From: Apostichopus japonicus
Lineage: Eukaryota; Echinodermata; Holothuroidea; Aspidochirotida; Stichopodidae
Assembly: GCF_037975245.1 (NCBI RefSeq)
Contig: NC_092576.1
Span: 29,242,611 to 29,306,610, forward strand
Direction of reading: 5' to 3'
Length of the DNA stretch: 64,000 bases
Position 1 is the first letter of the stretch, and the number at the start of each line of letters is the position of its first letter. Under the pieces are notes generated by a model. It ran no database searches. It was not told the DNA's origin and worked only from the letters and a program-made list of their open reading frames with translations. Positions 13,290-23,972 of the stretch are shown one piece after another. The translations under genes were made by a program, and so were the position numbers.

Positions 13290-14890
13290 GGGCAACAACA
13301 GTCTGTCAAACATTCCTTCCAAGAGGCTTGTGGTGCCAGACTCAACAAGTCCAAGAACAAAGGGCTGCGTTTAGGAGGTTGGCGCGGCGAATCCCTCCCG
13401 TTCGATGCTACTTAGTCAGATGTCATGATCAAGGTAAATGGCATCTGGCAGTTATGGTGCCCCGGAGGCCACCACTTGGGCCGAGAAGGCTGATCAGGTG
13501 GAGGCAAGGCTCGACACATTCAGTCACAGGTGGCTCTCCCTCCCTGGGAAGGTTACAGTCGTTAATAATTTTATTGTTCCTCTCCTTTTGTATCCTGGTA
13601 CGGTGATCGCCGCACCGGATCATGCCTTGGTGCGATTGGAGAGGATCATTTTTTATTTCATTTGGGGAAAGCGCAATCCAAACCCTGTCAAAAGGACCGT
13701 TCTGTATAAGACCCCCTTGAGCGATGGGCTTGGTTTGTTCCACCTACCATCTAACATGCGCTTTCTCCTCTTGAAAGGTGTTTTTGTTGCTTTTGAGAAT
13801 CCTTCGTTTCCCTTTGCTTTTTTTGTTAGGTTCTGGGTGGGTTTCTTTGTCGCCACCACTGGTTCGGATCCTTTTCCAATAACCGGCCAAAGGCGACACG
13901 CCCTTCTGGGGTCTATACTCAGATTAGTGACTCACTTCGTAGAATCAAAGAGGAGGGTGGGCCACATGTTCTGCTGCACGTGGCCCCCTCTGTGTTATAC
14001 CCACCATTGTTTCGGTCAATGCTAGCGCCGGTGTGCCCGTCGGCTTGCCAAACCGTCATCTCTCCAGATGTGTGGCGGTCTGTGTGTTGTAAGTCACAAG
14101 ATAGCCGTCTCCGGGACTTGGCGTGGAGGATTGCACATTGGGTCCTCATCACTAACCATTTTCGCCTAGTCAGGTGGCGATTAGGTGATGGGATTTGTCC
14201 CCGTGTGGGCTGTTAAGCCATCGAGACTACTCAACACCTTTTGCTGGAGTGTCCCTTTGTCCGGTTGGAGTGGGAATTGTTTCACGCCTTCGTTATTGGT
14301 GTTATTGGTCGCACACAGTAGGCCATTAGTAGTGATTTCGTTTTGTATGGTTTGTTGCCCCTGTGTGCCCAACCTGGGTTAGGGATCTGCTGTTGTTGTT
14401 AGCCGCTGTCATCAGGAGACACATCTGGAACAGCAGATGCCGCCTAGTTTTCGATGGTGACGTCTGGAGGGCAGAGGATGTTGTCCCCCTCGTGCAAAGT
14501 GACATTAGGCTGCGCATGGAGGCGGACCATGACACTGCCTTTCGTAGACGCTGGCGCAAGCCTGTCATCTACTATCGGGACGGCGTTCCCCGGATGAAAT
14601 TTGGAGTGAGTTAGTTGGTAGGTGTGGGGGTTGTGTGGTCGTTACATAATATAGGTTGGTTTTTATTTTTTCTGTTTGTGGTTTGGGGTTGGCTTTTTGG
14701 GGCTGGTTTGTAGTGTTTTATTTGTTTAGCTTCTGTTGGCGTTTGGGTCCGTGTCCTTTTCGCGTCACGTTAAACGCTGCGTTAGTGAGAAATTTGTGTT
14801 TGTGGGTTTCAGTTGTTGTTTTACAGACTGGGATTGTTTTTTGCTCTGTTGACCTTTGGTCCGTGTCCGTTTTCTTAGCACGTACAAAAC
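13290..14890 (+). mobile_element. Truncated L1/Tx1-like LINE with zf-RVT-type C-terminus, frame-broken
   Basis: The forward frames contain in order 'EACGARLNKSK' and 'GLRLGGWRG' (RT palm), then at 13438 onward 'RWLSLPGKVTVVNNFI' and 'RLERIIFYFIWGKRNP', then 'LAWRIAHWVLITNHFR', 'RLGDGICPR' and 'ETTQHLLLECPF' (the Cys/His pattern of the zf-RVT domain), and 'RRHIWNSRCRLVFDG' near the end. At least two frameshifts and a TAA after the zinc-finger Cys show it is dead. The 5' part is missing. There is no clear poly(A); it ends where a dispersed repeat begins. Confidence 0.75.
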
Positions 14891-15070
14891 ACTTATACAT
14901 TAAAATATAACTAAAAACAGTTTTTTTAGTTTATATGAACATTAAAAGAAATTATATTAAGCGAAATATTACATTCCGCCTTGACATGTCGTTGGCTGCA
15001 GGAAATTGTTTGAAATTCTAATGAAATATTCTCTTTTTTTCTACATAACGATAGGGAATTCCCTATACAG
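14888..15070 (+). repeat. Dispersed ~180-bp repeat, copy 1, ending in a 16-bp palindrome
   Basis: This is homologous to 19640-19820 and, more weakly, to 20100-20310. All share 'gcaggaaattgtttgaa' and end with the perfect palindrome ATAGGGAATTCCCTAT. The conserved edge suggests an element terminus or a protein-binding site. Confidence 0.75.
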
Positions 15071-15459
15071 TCGGAGATCTGACCTCAATAAAAAACCGTT
15101 ATTGCGCAATTATTAGCCACGAGAAGCTTAACCGGAAGTAGTGAAAACTACTCTCTTCCGGATGGCGAAGTAGCGCGAATCCAATCGGCACCACATACGG
15201 AAATTGTCGAAATTATGCATATTCATATATTTGAAAAGCATTAACTTTCTTGATGTGTGACGTGACAAATTCCTTTACCCGAGAATATCCGAGTTTTGAC
15301 GAACCTAAGCTGCTGGGACACGGTTGACGACGAATTAATGAACGTTACTTGCGAGAAATAGTGAGGTGAGTACCTAAATTTTAGCTCCGATTTTATCTGT
15401 GACATTGCCGTCTTAGGTCACCAGTCGTACCAACGAGTGTATTTTCATGTAAAATTTCT

Positions 15460-15870
15460 TTGTGTCGACTGTGTCCCATTGCAGATGGTAATACTTACTA
15501 AAGTGAATTTAATGATGAAATCAAGTCAATCAGCTGTTGACATTTTATCACTCGCACTGGGAAACTACGGTCAGGAAGCACTTATTGATGGTTCCTAGAA
15601 AGATAAAACAGGGTGAATTTGAGAACGAAAAAATTACGGACACAAACTTTTCCCGCTTCTATGGTCATTTCGATGAGTGTTTTGACAATCGTTTCCTTGA
15701 CTGTTGTGAAATCAATTACAAACGGAGTTGAGCCATTTGACTTGTCCATGATATCTATATACATATGGGTACTCCTTCAGCAATATTTGGCGGTGGAATT
15801 GGAAGCAGGAAATATGACACAAAGAAAGTGTGACGTTTTGTTGTGTAAACTGTGCGAGATGCTCCTAAAG
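15460..15870 (+). pseudogene. Relic of a receptor transmembrane exon (R3-like)
   Basis: The segment is homologous to 47280-47720 and to 52330-52860 of R3. Shared flanks include 'aagataaaacagggtgaattt', 'aatcaattacaaacg.ag' and 'gacttgtccatgatatc'. In the frame starting at 15613, 'ASMVISMSVLTIVSLTVV' lies where R3 has its transmembrane helix. No clean splice acceptor precedes it. It is therefore a decayed, or at best cryptic, transmembrane exon. Confidence 0.6.
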
Positions 15871-15952
15871 TTTAACTAATCAACCTCGTGTTGTCACAAA
15901 TGTAAATACTAACACAACCAGAAACCAACAGGTTACGGCCTACTACTGACAG

Positions 15953-16031
15953 TGTATATATATTATATATAATATATATAATATATATATATCTATAAAT
16001 ATATCTATATATATTATATATATATAATATA

Positions 16032-16079
<48 letters not shown>

Positions 16080-16192
16080 CACATATATATATATACATAT
16101 ATATATATCCTGACAGCATTAAACAAGTCCAAAATTCTGCTACTTTTAAGGAGCAATTAAAACACTACTTATTTGTTTATATATATATATAT
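15953..16192. repeat. Long (TA)n-rich microsatellite
   Basis: TA and TATC-type repeats run up to the 5' edge of the Penelope-like element. The homologous site near 47820-47880 is also TA-rich, so part of this tract predates the insertion. Confidence 0.85.
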
Positions 16193-17680
16193 ACAAACAC
16201 TACCTCCAAATTCATGGCACCGCAATGGGTACCAAAATGGCACCGTCTTTTGCCAACATCTTTATGGGAAACCTCGAGAAAGAATTTTTATCTCGACAAA
16301 ACTTGAAACCACACACGTGGTTACGTTACATTGACGATATCTTTATGATATGGACCCATGGTGAGGCAAATCTAAAACTCTTGATTGATGACATAAACTC
16401 GTTTCATCACACTATCAAATTCACTGCTGATTTTTCTGGACATGGCGTTCACTTTCTGGACACCACCGTGACCCTACAAAATGGCTCACTCAAAACAGAC
16501 TTGTTCAATAAAACCCACGAACAAGCACAACTACCTCTTACCAAGCAGTTGCCATCCACGTCACTGTACCAGAAATATTCCGTACAGTCAAGTGTTGCGC
16601 ATTCGACGCATTTGCTCCTCTGAAGTCGATTTTGATTCACGCACTAAAGAACTGTCACAAAACCTCCTAAACAGACAGTATTTTCGGGGTACTATTGAAA
16701 ATGCCATCAAAAAGGCTAAAAGCAAACCCCGTACCGAAACATTGACGTACAAAACTCGTCAAACCAGTTCCAAAAGGGTACCATTGGTTACTGAATTCCA
16801 CCCTGGTCTCCCACCACTGGCTAATATAATTCAGAAGAATTTTCACCTACTTCAAGGCACCGAACGCCTGAAATCAGTATTCCCAGAATTACCTGTCATC
16901 GCTTTTAAAAGATCCAGCAACCTACGGGATATCTTAGTTCTGGCATCCTTTCGGGATGACACCCCATTAGGGGAAAGCAAAACAGAAACTACAGGATCAT
17001 CGCCCTGTACACAAAATTGCAAAACGTGCTTACTTGTCGATTCGACCGGGGCCTTTCAGAGCAACCAAACCAAACGCACGTTCCAAATTCGGCACAAAAT
17101 TAACTGCCTATCCAAAAATGTCATTTACCTCATCTACTGCAATATTTGTAACTTACAATACATTGGAGAGTCAAAAAATACTCTTAGAATGAGAATGACA
17201 CAACATAGATCGGCGATCAAAACAAAAAAGATCTACCAACCTGTTGCAAATCACTTCAATCTCCAAAATCGTTCAATTGAGAATTTGCGTGTTATTGCCA
17301 TTGACCAGAACGATTCTTGGACAGATAAATCTAGGAAAGCGAAAGAAAATTTCTGGGAACTAAACCAAAAGACCACGGCACCATTCGGTTTAAACATCAG
17401 AAACGATTTGCCGTCCCAGATAAACCAAAACAACTCCTTTACAATTACGACGGAATCGGATTAAAATAATCCGACGCGGATTAAAATAATCCGAATTTCT
17501 AAAACTTCTGCTCAATTCAGCAGAAATCAGTAAGTCGCTTTGCCTTTACAACCATGCCGACATCTCTCAAAACAGTTTCAATTCCTGCTACTCCTTGTCA
17601 CTTTCGGTGATCATGCACTGAAGAAGAGCTAGTTTTGCTCGAAAGCTCTGCAAAAACCAAACATTGGCTGTTTTACTTCC
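16193..17680 (+). mobile_element. Penelope-like element: reverse transcriptase end plus GIY-YIG endonuclease, one frameshift
   Basis: Frame 1 (16225-16515) has RT motifs 'MGTKMAPSFANIFMG', the catalytic 'YIDDIF' and 'GVHFLDTTV'. The protein continues in another frame (up to 17464) from about 16515: 'NKHNYLLPSSCHP', then 'IYLIYCNICNLQYIGES' followed by 'RMRMTQHRSAI', the GIY-YIG core. RT joined to GIY-YIG is diagnostic of Penelope-like elements. The 5' part of the RT is missing. The 3' tail contains 'ctgaagaagagct.g' and 'ctcgaaagctctg', typical of this group. The single frameshift suggests a fairly recent death. Confidence 0.9.
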
Positions 17681-17770
17681 AATCACTTACCTAATTCAAT
17701 TATTGTATCTCACTCGAGATCCAGCCTTTCTCTAAATGCAGCATAGTTGTTTAACAGTTTTTCCGTTATT

Positions 17771-17816
<46 letters not shown>

Positions 17817-17834
17817 TATACATATATATATATG
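17771..17834. repeat. (TA)n microsatellite 3' of the Penelope-like element
   Basis: A TA run with 'catatata' units. With the tract at 15953-16192 it brackets the Penelope element, suggesting insertion into TA-rich DNA. Confidence 0.85.
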
Positions 17835-18155
17835 TACAAGAGGTAACAGAATATACTTGGTACAAATTATCACTATTAATGACGACCGTTCTGATTACTG
17901 GTACAGCCAAAGTGGTTCTACTGGCATAAATACGTATATATGTCAACGAGAGCGTATTACGTACGTGTTACGATTGTACAGAGTGCAACTTTGGTGGCCG
18001 ACAACAAACGCACGGTTGTCTCTGGGCTTATTTTCTTTTATTTCGGATTCTGATGATGTTTTTGAAGCTTTTTTAGTTCAACCTTGACTGATGCTCACAA
18101 CCAACACTGCCGTTCACCTACCCTCCCACTCGTATTTTTAATGTGCGTATTACAG

Positions 18156-18328
18156 GTACTTCCTTGCGTTACATGCGTTACATGGCTTCACTCCGCATTA
18201 ACTTAGTCGATAATAGAGAATATTTGCCAGTCCGTGATCAGGGAGAAGGAAATTATGAGATATCATCCTGGCTCGTAGATGATGCCCAGTTCATGTTTGC
18301 GTTTTCTCTGGAATATTTAAGTGGTTAG
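18156..18328 (+). CDS. Possible terminal exon of unknown function
   Basis: A clean acceptor ('gcgtattacag', AG at 18154-18155) opens a 57-codon frame ending in TAG. Its phase-1 entry matches the other receptor exons in this window. The peptide holds several tyrosines ('YMRYM', 'REYLPVRDQGEGNYEI'), as a receptor tail might. I recognise no domain and see no clear upstream partner exon, so it may be chance or a relic. Confidence 0.25.
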
Positions 18329-19639
18329 ATAATGTTTTAATTCACCGGCACCATAATGGATTAAACGATGGGACATTCACGACGAAATTTGGGCACCATT
18401 TCAAGAAATCATTTAATCATTTCTATGTAATGGTCGATAGGGGTCAGAATCATGACGTTCATTGGCAAAGGCTCACGGTCTGGTTGGAGAAAATATACCG
18501 TACGAAAAGTTTGAGTAGTCGTAACATGTGAACCAAGAACCATCAAGGCTGTAATGATATTTAATGGCGATACACAACCATTTGAGGGGATGTCAGACAC
18601 CCACTCCCCAGTCGCCATACCTAATTGACACCCCTATCACGATCTTAATATTTAACACACACGCAAATTACCGCCTAATTTAAAACTTTGATTGGAAATA
18701 TTTAGCTGTGAACCTCCAAACGCTAAACCACTTTTCGATAACTGACGCTGAGTGTGGATTCTGCCATAGTTAAGCCGACCGCTTAAAGTGAAGCTGAATG
18801 AGTCGTAGTCGCAGGCACACTGTCAGACTGAATATTGTAAAAGTACTTCAAATAACTGCAATGCCATATGCTTCTCTTATCCTCGTGTCTAGTTTTGTAA
18901 ACATTAAAATATAATATGAAATTGAGGCAGATTGTTACAACAACTGCACCAGTACACTTTCGTAATTTGATAAGATCTGATATGGAGTAATTAAACTTGT
19001 AAATCAACACTAAATGAATATGATCTGAACAGGATTGACTTTGGAATCAATTCTGTAACACGTAGCTTTACGACACGCAGAGTCAATAAAACATTGTTAC
19101 GGTAACTCATCAGAATTCAGAAAGATATCAATAACATTCCAAAGTTACAAAATTATACTTATTGTGAACTTTGATCAGTAGATGCGAAACCTCAGCAATA
19201 AATCTTTCAATCAATGATACCATAACATTGGTGTAACACATTTTCTAGAAGTATTATGTGGAAACCAGTTGCATTTTGAAGAGTAAGCTATATTGGAATT
19301 TCACACGATAGTAGCCGTAAAACAAATCGTCCGACAAAACTTGACATCAAAAGACTTCGCAAAAACATCCGTCAACAATAGCAAATGTATTTTTGCGATA
19401 TTTTTTATCCACCTTAGGAATTACACCGTGCTAAAATTATATCATTACAATATAATACGGGATATCATACATGTAATGCGAGTTAAATTAAGCCTCCGCC
19501 GCACTTACCCTTGATTCATGATAATCCAGTTAATGCCCGGCAGAGCTAAAATATATCATACGTTCAATGAAAGTTGCAATAAAACGACCGCGCAAATCAC
19601 CTTTTGAATGATGGTAACTCCTAAATTACACAACGAACT
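18329..19639. other. Intergenic, nothing recognised
   Basis: AT-rich sequence with only short frames. No domain, splice pair or repeat could be supported. Confidence 0.5.
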
Positions 19640-19820
19640 TTCACTTATACATTAAAACATAACGAGAAGCAGGTTCTTGTAGTTCATATTAACATTTCAG
19701 AAATTATTTGAAGTGAAATATTACATTCCGCCTTTACAGGCCGTTGGTTGCAGGAAATTGTTTGAATTTCTAATGAAATATTCTCCTTTTTCTACATAAA
19801 GATAGGGAATTCCCTATAAG
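19640..19820 (+). repeat. Dispersed ~180-bp repeat, copy 2, ending in the palindrome
   Basis: Closely related to 14888-15070, from 'cttatacattaaaa.ataac' through 'gaaatattacattccgcctt' to the terminal ATAGGGAATTCCCTAT. Confidence 0.8.
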
Positions 19821-20099
19821 GTAATGTGAGAAAATGACGATTGGGAGTAAAATATAAACTTCGTAACATAGAAGGTTAGCTTACTTTTGAAGAGAAATAA
19901 AACAATATATTTTTAACGTAGTAAGTATGCCATGTCAGAATCCTACATTGTCTCCAAAGGATCATTGTTGATATGTGGCAAATATAATGCGAGTTAAGTT
20001 ATACCTCCACCGAACTGCATTAACTTCCCTGTCGAGTCCGTCAGTTCAGCTAATGTCTGGCAATCGAGCTTTGAAATCCATGACTTAGTTTTACATGAA

Positions 20100-20310
20100 A
20101 ATATAAAAAGATGCAAGTTTTTATATTTAATGTCAATATTTAACGAGAGTTATGTAAAGTGAAATATAATGGTTTACATGCTACTCTATGTGAATAATGT
20201 AAAAATTATCCACAAACACTTCGATTTAGACAATTGCAGGAAATTGTTTGAATTTATTACCAATAATTCTCGCCTTTGCCACAGTATCGATAGGGAATTC
20301 CCTATAAAGT
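20100..20310 (+). repeat. Dispersed repeat, copy 3, more diverged, ending in the palindrome
   Basis: It shares 'gtaaagtgaaatata', 'caggaaattgtttgaatt' and the exact terminal palindrome at 20290-20307. The middle carries an extra segment relative to copies 1 and 2. Confidence 0.65.
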
Positions 20311-20632
20311 ATTTGTGATAAATCAAAATTTGAAGTAAAATGTAAACGTGGTAATATTCTTCACATCTACATTATCGAGATATGGATTGTATATGTCTCA
20401 AAACGAAGCACGTGTACATAGTATAAATTTATTCACTTTACTCTGCAAAGAGCTGACATTTTCTAAAGTACGTTACCTGGTATCAATCAATTCAAATGAT
20501 GGTCTATACACTTAATGAAACTGAGCCAGTACGGCTTAGGTAGAATATGTTATACACTTAAGTAGAACTGTGAGGAAAATGTCAAAACAGCTTGTCATAA
20601 AAGCCGCTTTACCATTTACCATCTAATTGTGC

Positions 20633-20832
20633 TCAAGTGGAATGCATTCTACTTACGTGAAATTCAATAATACGTTTGTGAAGTTGTATTTCACTTAAGT
20701 ATAAAAGCATTTCACTTAAGTAAAATGCCATTTCACTTAAGTGGGTTTCTTTTTTACTGAAATGAAGTTTGTCAATATTGGCCTCTATGTTGCTTAAGTA
20801 GAATACAATTCGATTTAAGTAATATTCGATCA
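20633..20832. repeat. Degenerate short tandem repeat built on CTTAAGT
   Basis: Units resembling 'atttcacttaagtaaaatg' recur about every 18-25 bp. The palindromic core CTTAAG is kept in several of them. The minus-strand frame over it reads as repeated 'FYLSEM' and is a by-product of the repeat. Confidence 0.7.
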
Positions 20833-22451
20833 TATTGGTAAATGTTAAAACAGCTTGCCATACAGCCGCATCTTATCAGACTGAAGTCTACAGATCCTTC
20901 AAGCAGGATTATGCACATTATTTATTCTCATTCTTAAGAAGGCTCCCGATAGACTGAAACCTCGCGTAACGTAACATCAGTTCATTTTTACCATACTAAA
21001 TAGGGGTATTTCATCAACAATGTTGTGCGCACCCTCTCCTCGGCGAAGCAGATGTTCTTATGTTAGCAAAATTAGTTGATAACTGCAAAACTAGGTTAAA
21101 ATGTAAGAAGAATCAACTTTTCCAAACCTTAAAAATATATGAAAGAGACTTTATGTAAAAGGTTGTATTTTTAGGTCTGTTTAATTGGGACATAACTGGT
21201 AAAATCCATCCTGTACATTTTTAAAACTATTGCAGTTTGGTCATGTCACTCCAAATGGAGTCGAAAATGCTAAATCAGTGGCGTAGGAAGTTATGAAAGG
21301 TAAGTGCGCAGAACTAACGGTGAAATTTGGGACATTACACAGATACTTTTTACTTTACGATGTCCTAAGTGGGTCATTGGAAATCTTAACATTTATTCTA
21401 CAAATTGTCATCTTCGAAATCTAATATTCTCAAACCTGTGGCTATTTTCTTTGAGATTTCATATCCAAATGTTTACTGCTTATCTGAAAATGTTGACATA
21501 TTTTAACTGAGATTTTCTGTTACCCTCTGCACTCAATTGCCTCCCAATATAGCTAAACCTACGAAGGTCTTCTTCATATCGTGCGCTTGCCCACACTAAG
21601 CCCCAAGGCCAGACCAGAAAGCTCTAAAGCTGCTGCTGGGTCCTTAATTTATACAGAGCAATGTGAACAGGCGTATGAAAAGGAGTATAAAAAGCTATAC
21701 CGATTGTGTACGATCATGTGCCAAACGAAGACTAAGCTATGCTAAAGATAGAAGACAAGACGCATGTATGACTGTACATTTACAACACAATACAACACAA
21801 CACAAAGCAAGTGACAGACAAGATCAAAGTTCAATAACGCACACTAGTAACTTATCCTAATTGTAACAAGCGACAACGCTCTCAGCATTTGAAAGTGTAT
21901 CATATTAAAATTAACGCGTCCTTGTCAATACCCATAGATGGTACTAATCATATTTAAAAGTAAGGCATTTACTTAATAAAACGTCATATGCATGTTTGGA
22001 CTCACGATTTCCTGTCCTCATAGTTCACTTGTTAGTCTGACACGAAACTCAGTCCGTGTCGAAGTTGACGTCAGTCGAATCCAGGTTTGTTCACCGAGTC
22101 CTTGTTCTTCTGCTGGCTTTTCAATAATTCTACATCTCCAACTCATTCAAGAAGTCATTCCATATTCTGTAGAGGATTTTCACAGGTAAGACATTTGTAT
22201 TACATTTTTCGTTTCAAATAATTTCAAATACGGTTATATGGGGAAACGTTTCCCATCAAAATACTGTATTCTATATTCTTTCCTATCTATACAGCAGGAC
22301 CATATTAATATATTGTATCTTAAATTCACAAGTAGACCTACATTATGTAGGCTAGAATCTACAAATAAGGGATAAGCATACTAAAACACCAAAGGCAGTG
22401 GGTAAGGTAGGAAGCTATCAAATATGAGGGTAAGGGAAGAAATCCCTGGGC
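20833..22451. other. Intergenic region before the tandem duplication
   Basis: Short frames only (for example 21992-22189, which ends at a good donor 'cacaggtaag' but has no recognisable domain). The left edge of the duplicated unit lies at about 22452. Confidence 0.4.
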
Positions 22452-23972
22452 CAATTTGAGTAGCTATACCAGACGAATTTACATTTCTTGATGCTGAAGA
22501 GGAATGAGTCTCTACGCTCATTCTCCATTATAGTGTTTGTTAATCGTTGTCTCAGTATCTTGGTTAAATTCAACACGAACCAACACGAACCAGCACGGTA
22601 CATCAGTAACTGCGCGAGTACCAACCATCAACTGTAGGCTACGTGGCGTATACGAGGCGTATATATGAAAATAAGCAACAACTAGTACATCCTTAGTTCG
22701 TTGTATATAATTATAAATAGAGCGGAAGCTTAACTAGAGACTATTGTCTTGAAAAAAGTTCTTTGTGTGCACTAGAAATGAATGCCGTGCATATTGCAGT
22801 GTAACTGTAGATAGATAAATGTGGTTTCCAATGAATGCCGTTCTCTACTTTGCTATTCCCGATAGAAGAAGACCTGCATTAACTACATAGTGAACGATGA
22901 CGGAAAACATCTGATAAGACGATGAATAGTTAAAGTCCGAAAATGAAGTGTAATCGCACGAACTAACATGATACTGACAAACATCGCTGTAATACCGATA
23001 TTTTTCCTTTTCTTTTCTTAAGTAATCCCTCTGCTAGATTTCAAGTTTTACAAAAATATATTTCGACAGGTACAGCTGAAAACTTCAACTATAATTTCAG
23101 GCTTACGTGTTTATTTTGGAAATATCGACTAAAAGTACAACTTTAAACGGTTCAATGTTTGATGTTTTAGCAAAATGTCCTCTTTTTGTAGAAGTATTGG
23201 AGAGAAAGGCTATAAAACATGGATGAAGTTAGTGTACCCGAGATTCATCATGTGACAGTTAAATGTATATGTATTTACTATGAGTTCATCAAGTGCAACT
23301 GTATCTTCATATATTTCTGGTAGAATAATAACATGTATATGAACAGTAGAAAACTGCCTAGAAAATGATAGCAAAATGGGAAAGTTTTAAGCAATTTCTA
23401 TCTCAACCCTGGCTACAGGGAATTTGCCGCAAAATATTCGCTAGATTGATCAGTTTGTATAGCGCAGTGATTGTAATCTTGGGGTCACTGGGTCAGATCT
23501 CGTCCTTTCCAAAACTTCATTTGTACTTTTTCAGCATCACTAACATATGAATTCTGCAGTTAAGATTATTTTATATACTGACAAAGTCCATGTCCTATCA
23601 TCTCCGTTATTTAATTAACATAAAATATATATCTACATTCGTGCCTGCTTGCGTGACTCGTCTGTTTGAGTTGACAATATCAATACTCACCCTCGTTCCA
23701 AAGTTCAAGCACCAATAAAAACCGCCATAGGCCTACATGCAATAAACATGCAGTCTAACAGTAACATACTAAGTTCATGCCTATCGTTATTATTAAGTTG
23801 TCACTGATACAGACTGATTATACTTGTTCTGTTTCTACTGATGTTCACACCATAGGATATTCAATACCTTATATAGTAGTAAAACAAAATAATAGTAAAA
23901 CATATGATATCAAGAATAAAATGAAATATCCTTTCCATTTTCATACCTCAGAACCAAAACATTATTTGCAAG

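Noticed and set aside
13429-13743. 104-codon minus-strand frame
   Set aside because: Shadow of the LINE reverse transcriptase on the plus strand.
15872-16156. 94-codon minus-strand frame rich in Ile and Tyr
   Set aside because: It is only the translation of the TA microsatellite.
23365-23550. 61-codon frame conserved in copy B at 34419
   Set aside because: Conservation is explained by the recent duplication; the two frames end differently because of an indel, and no domain is seen.
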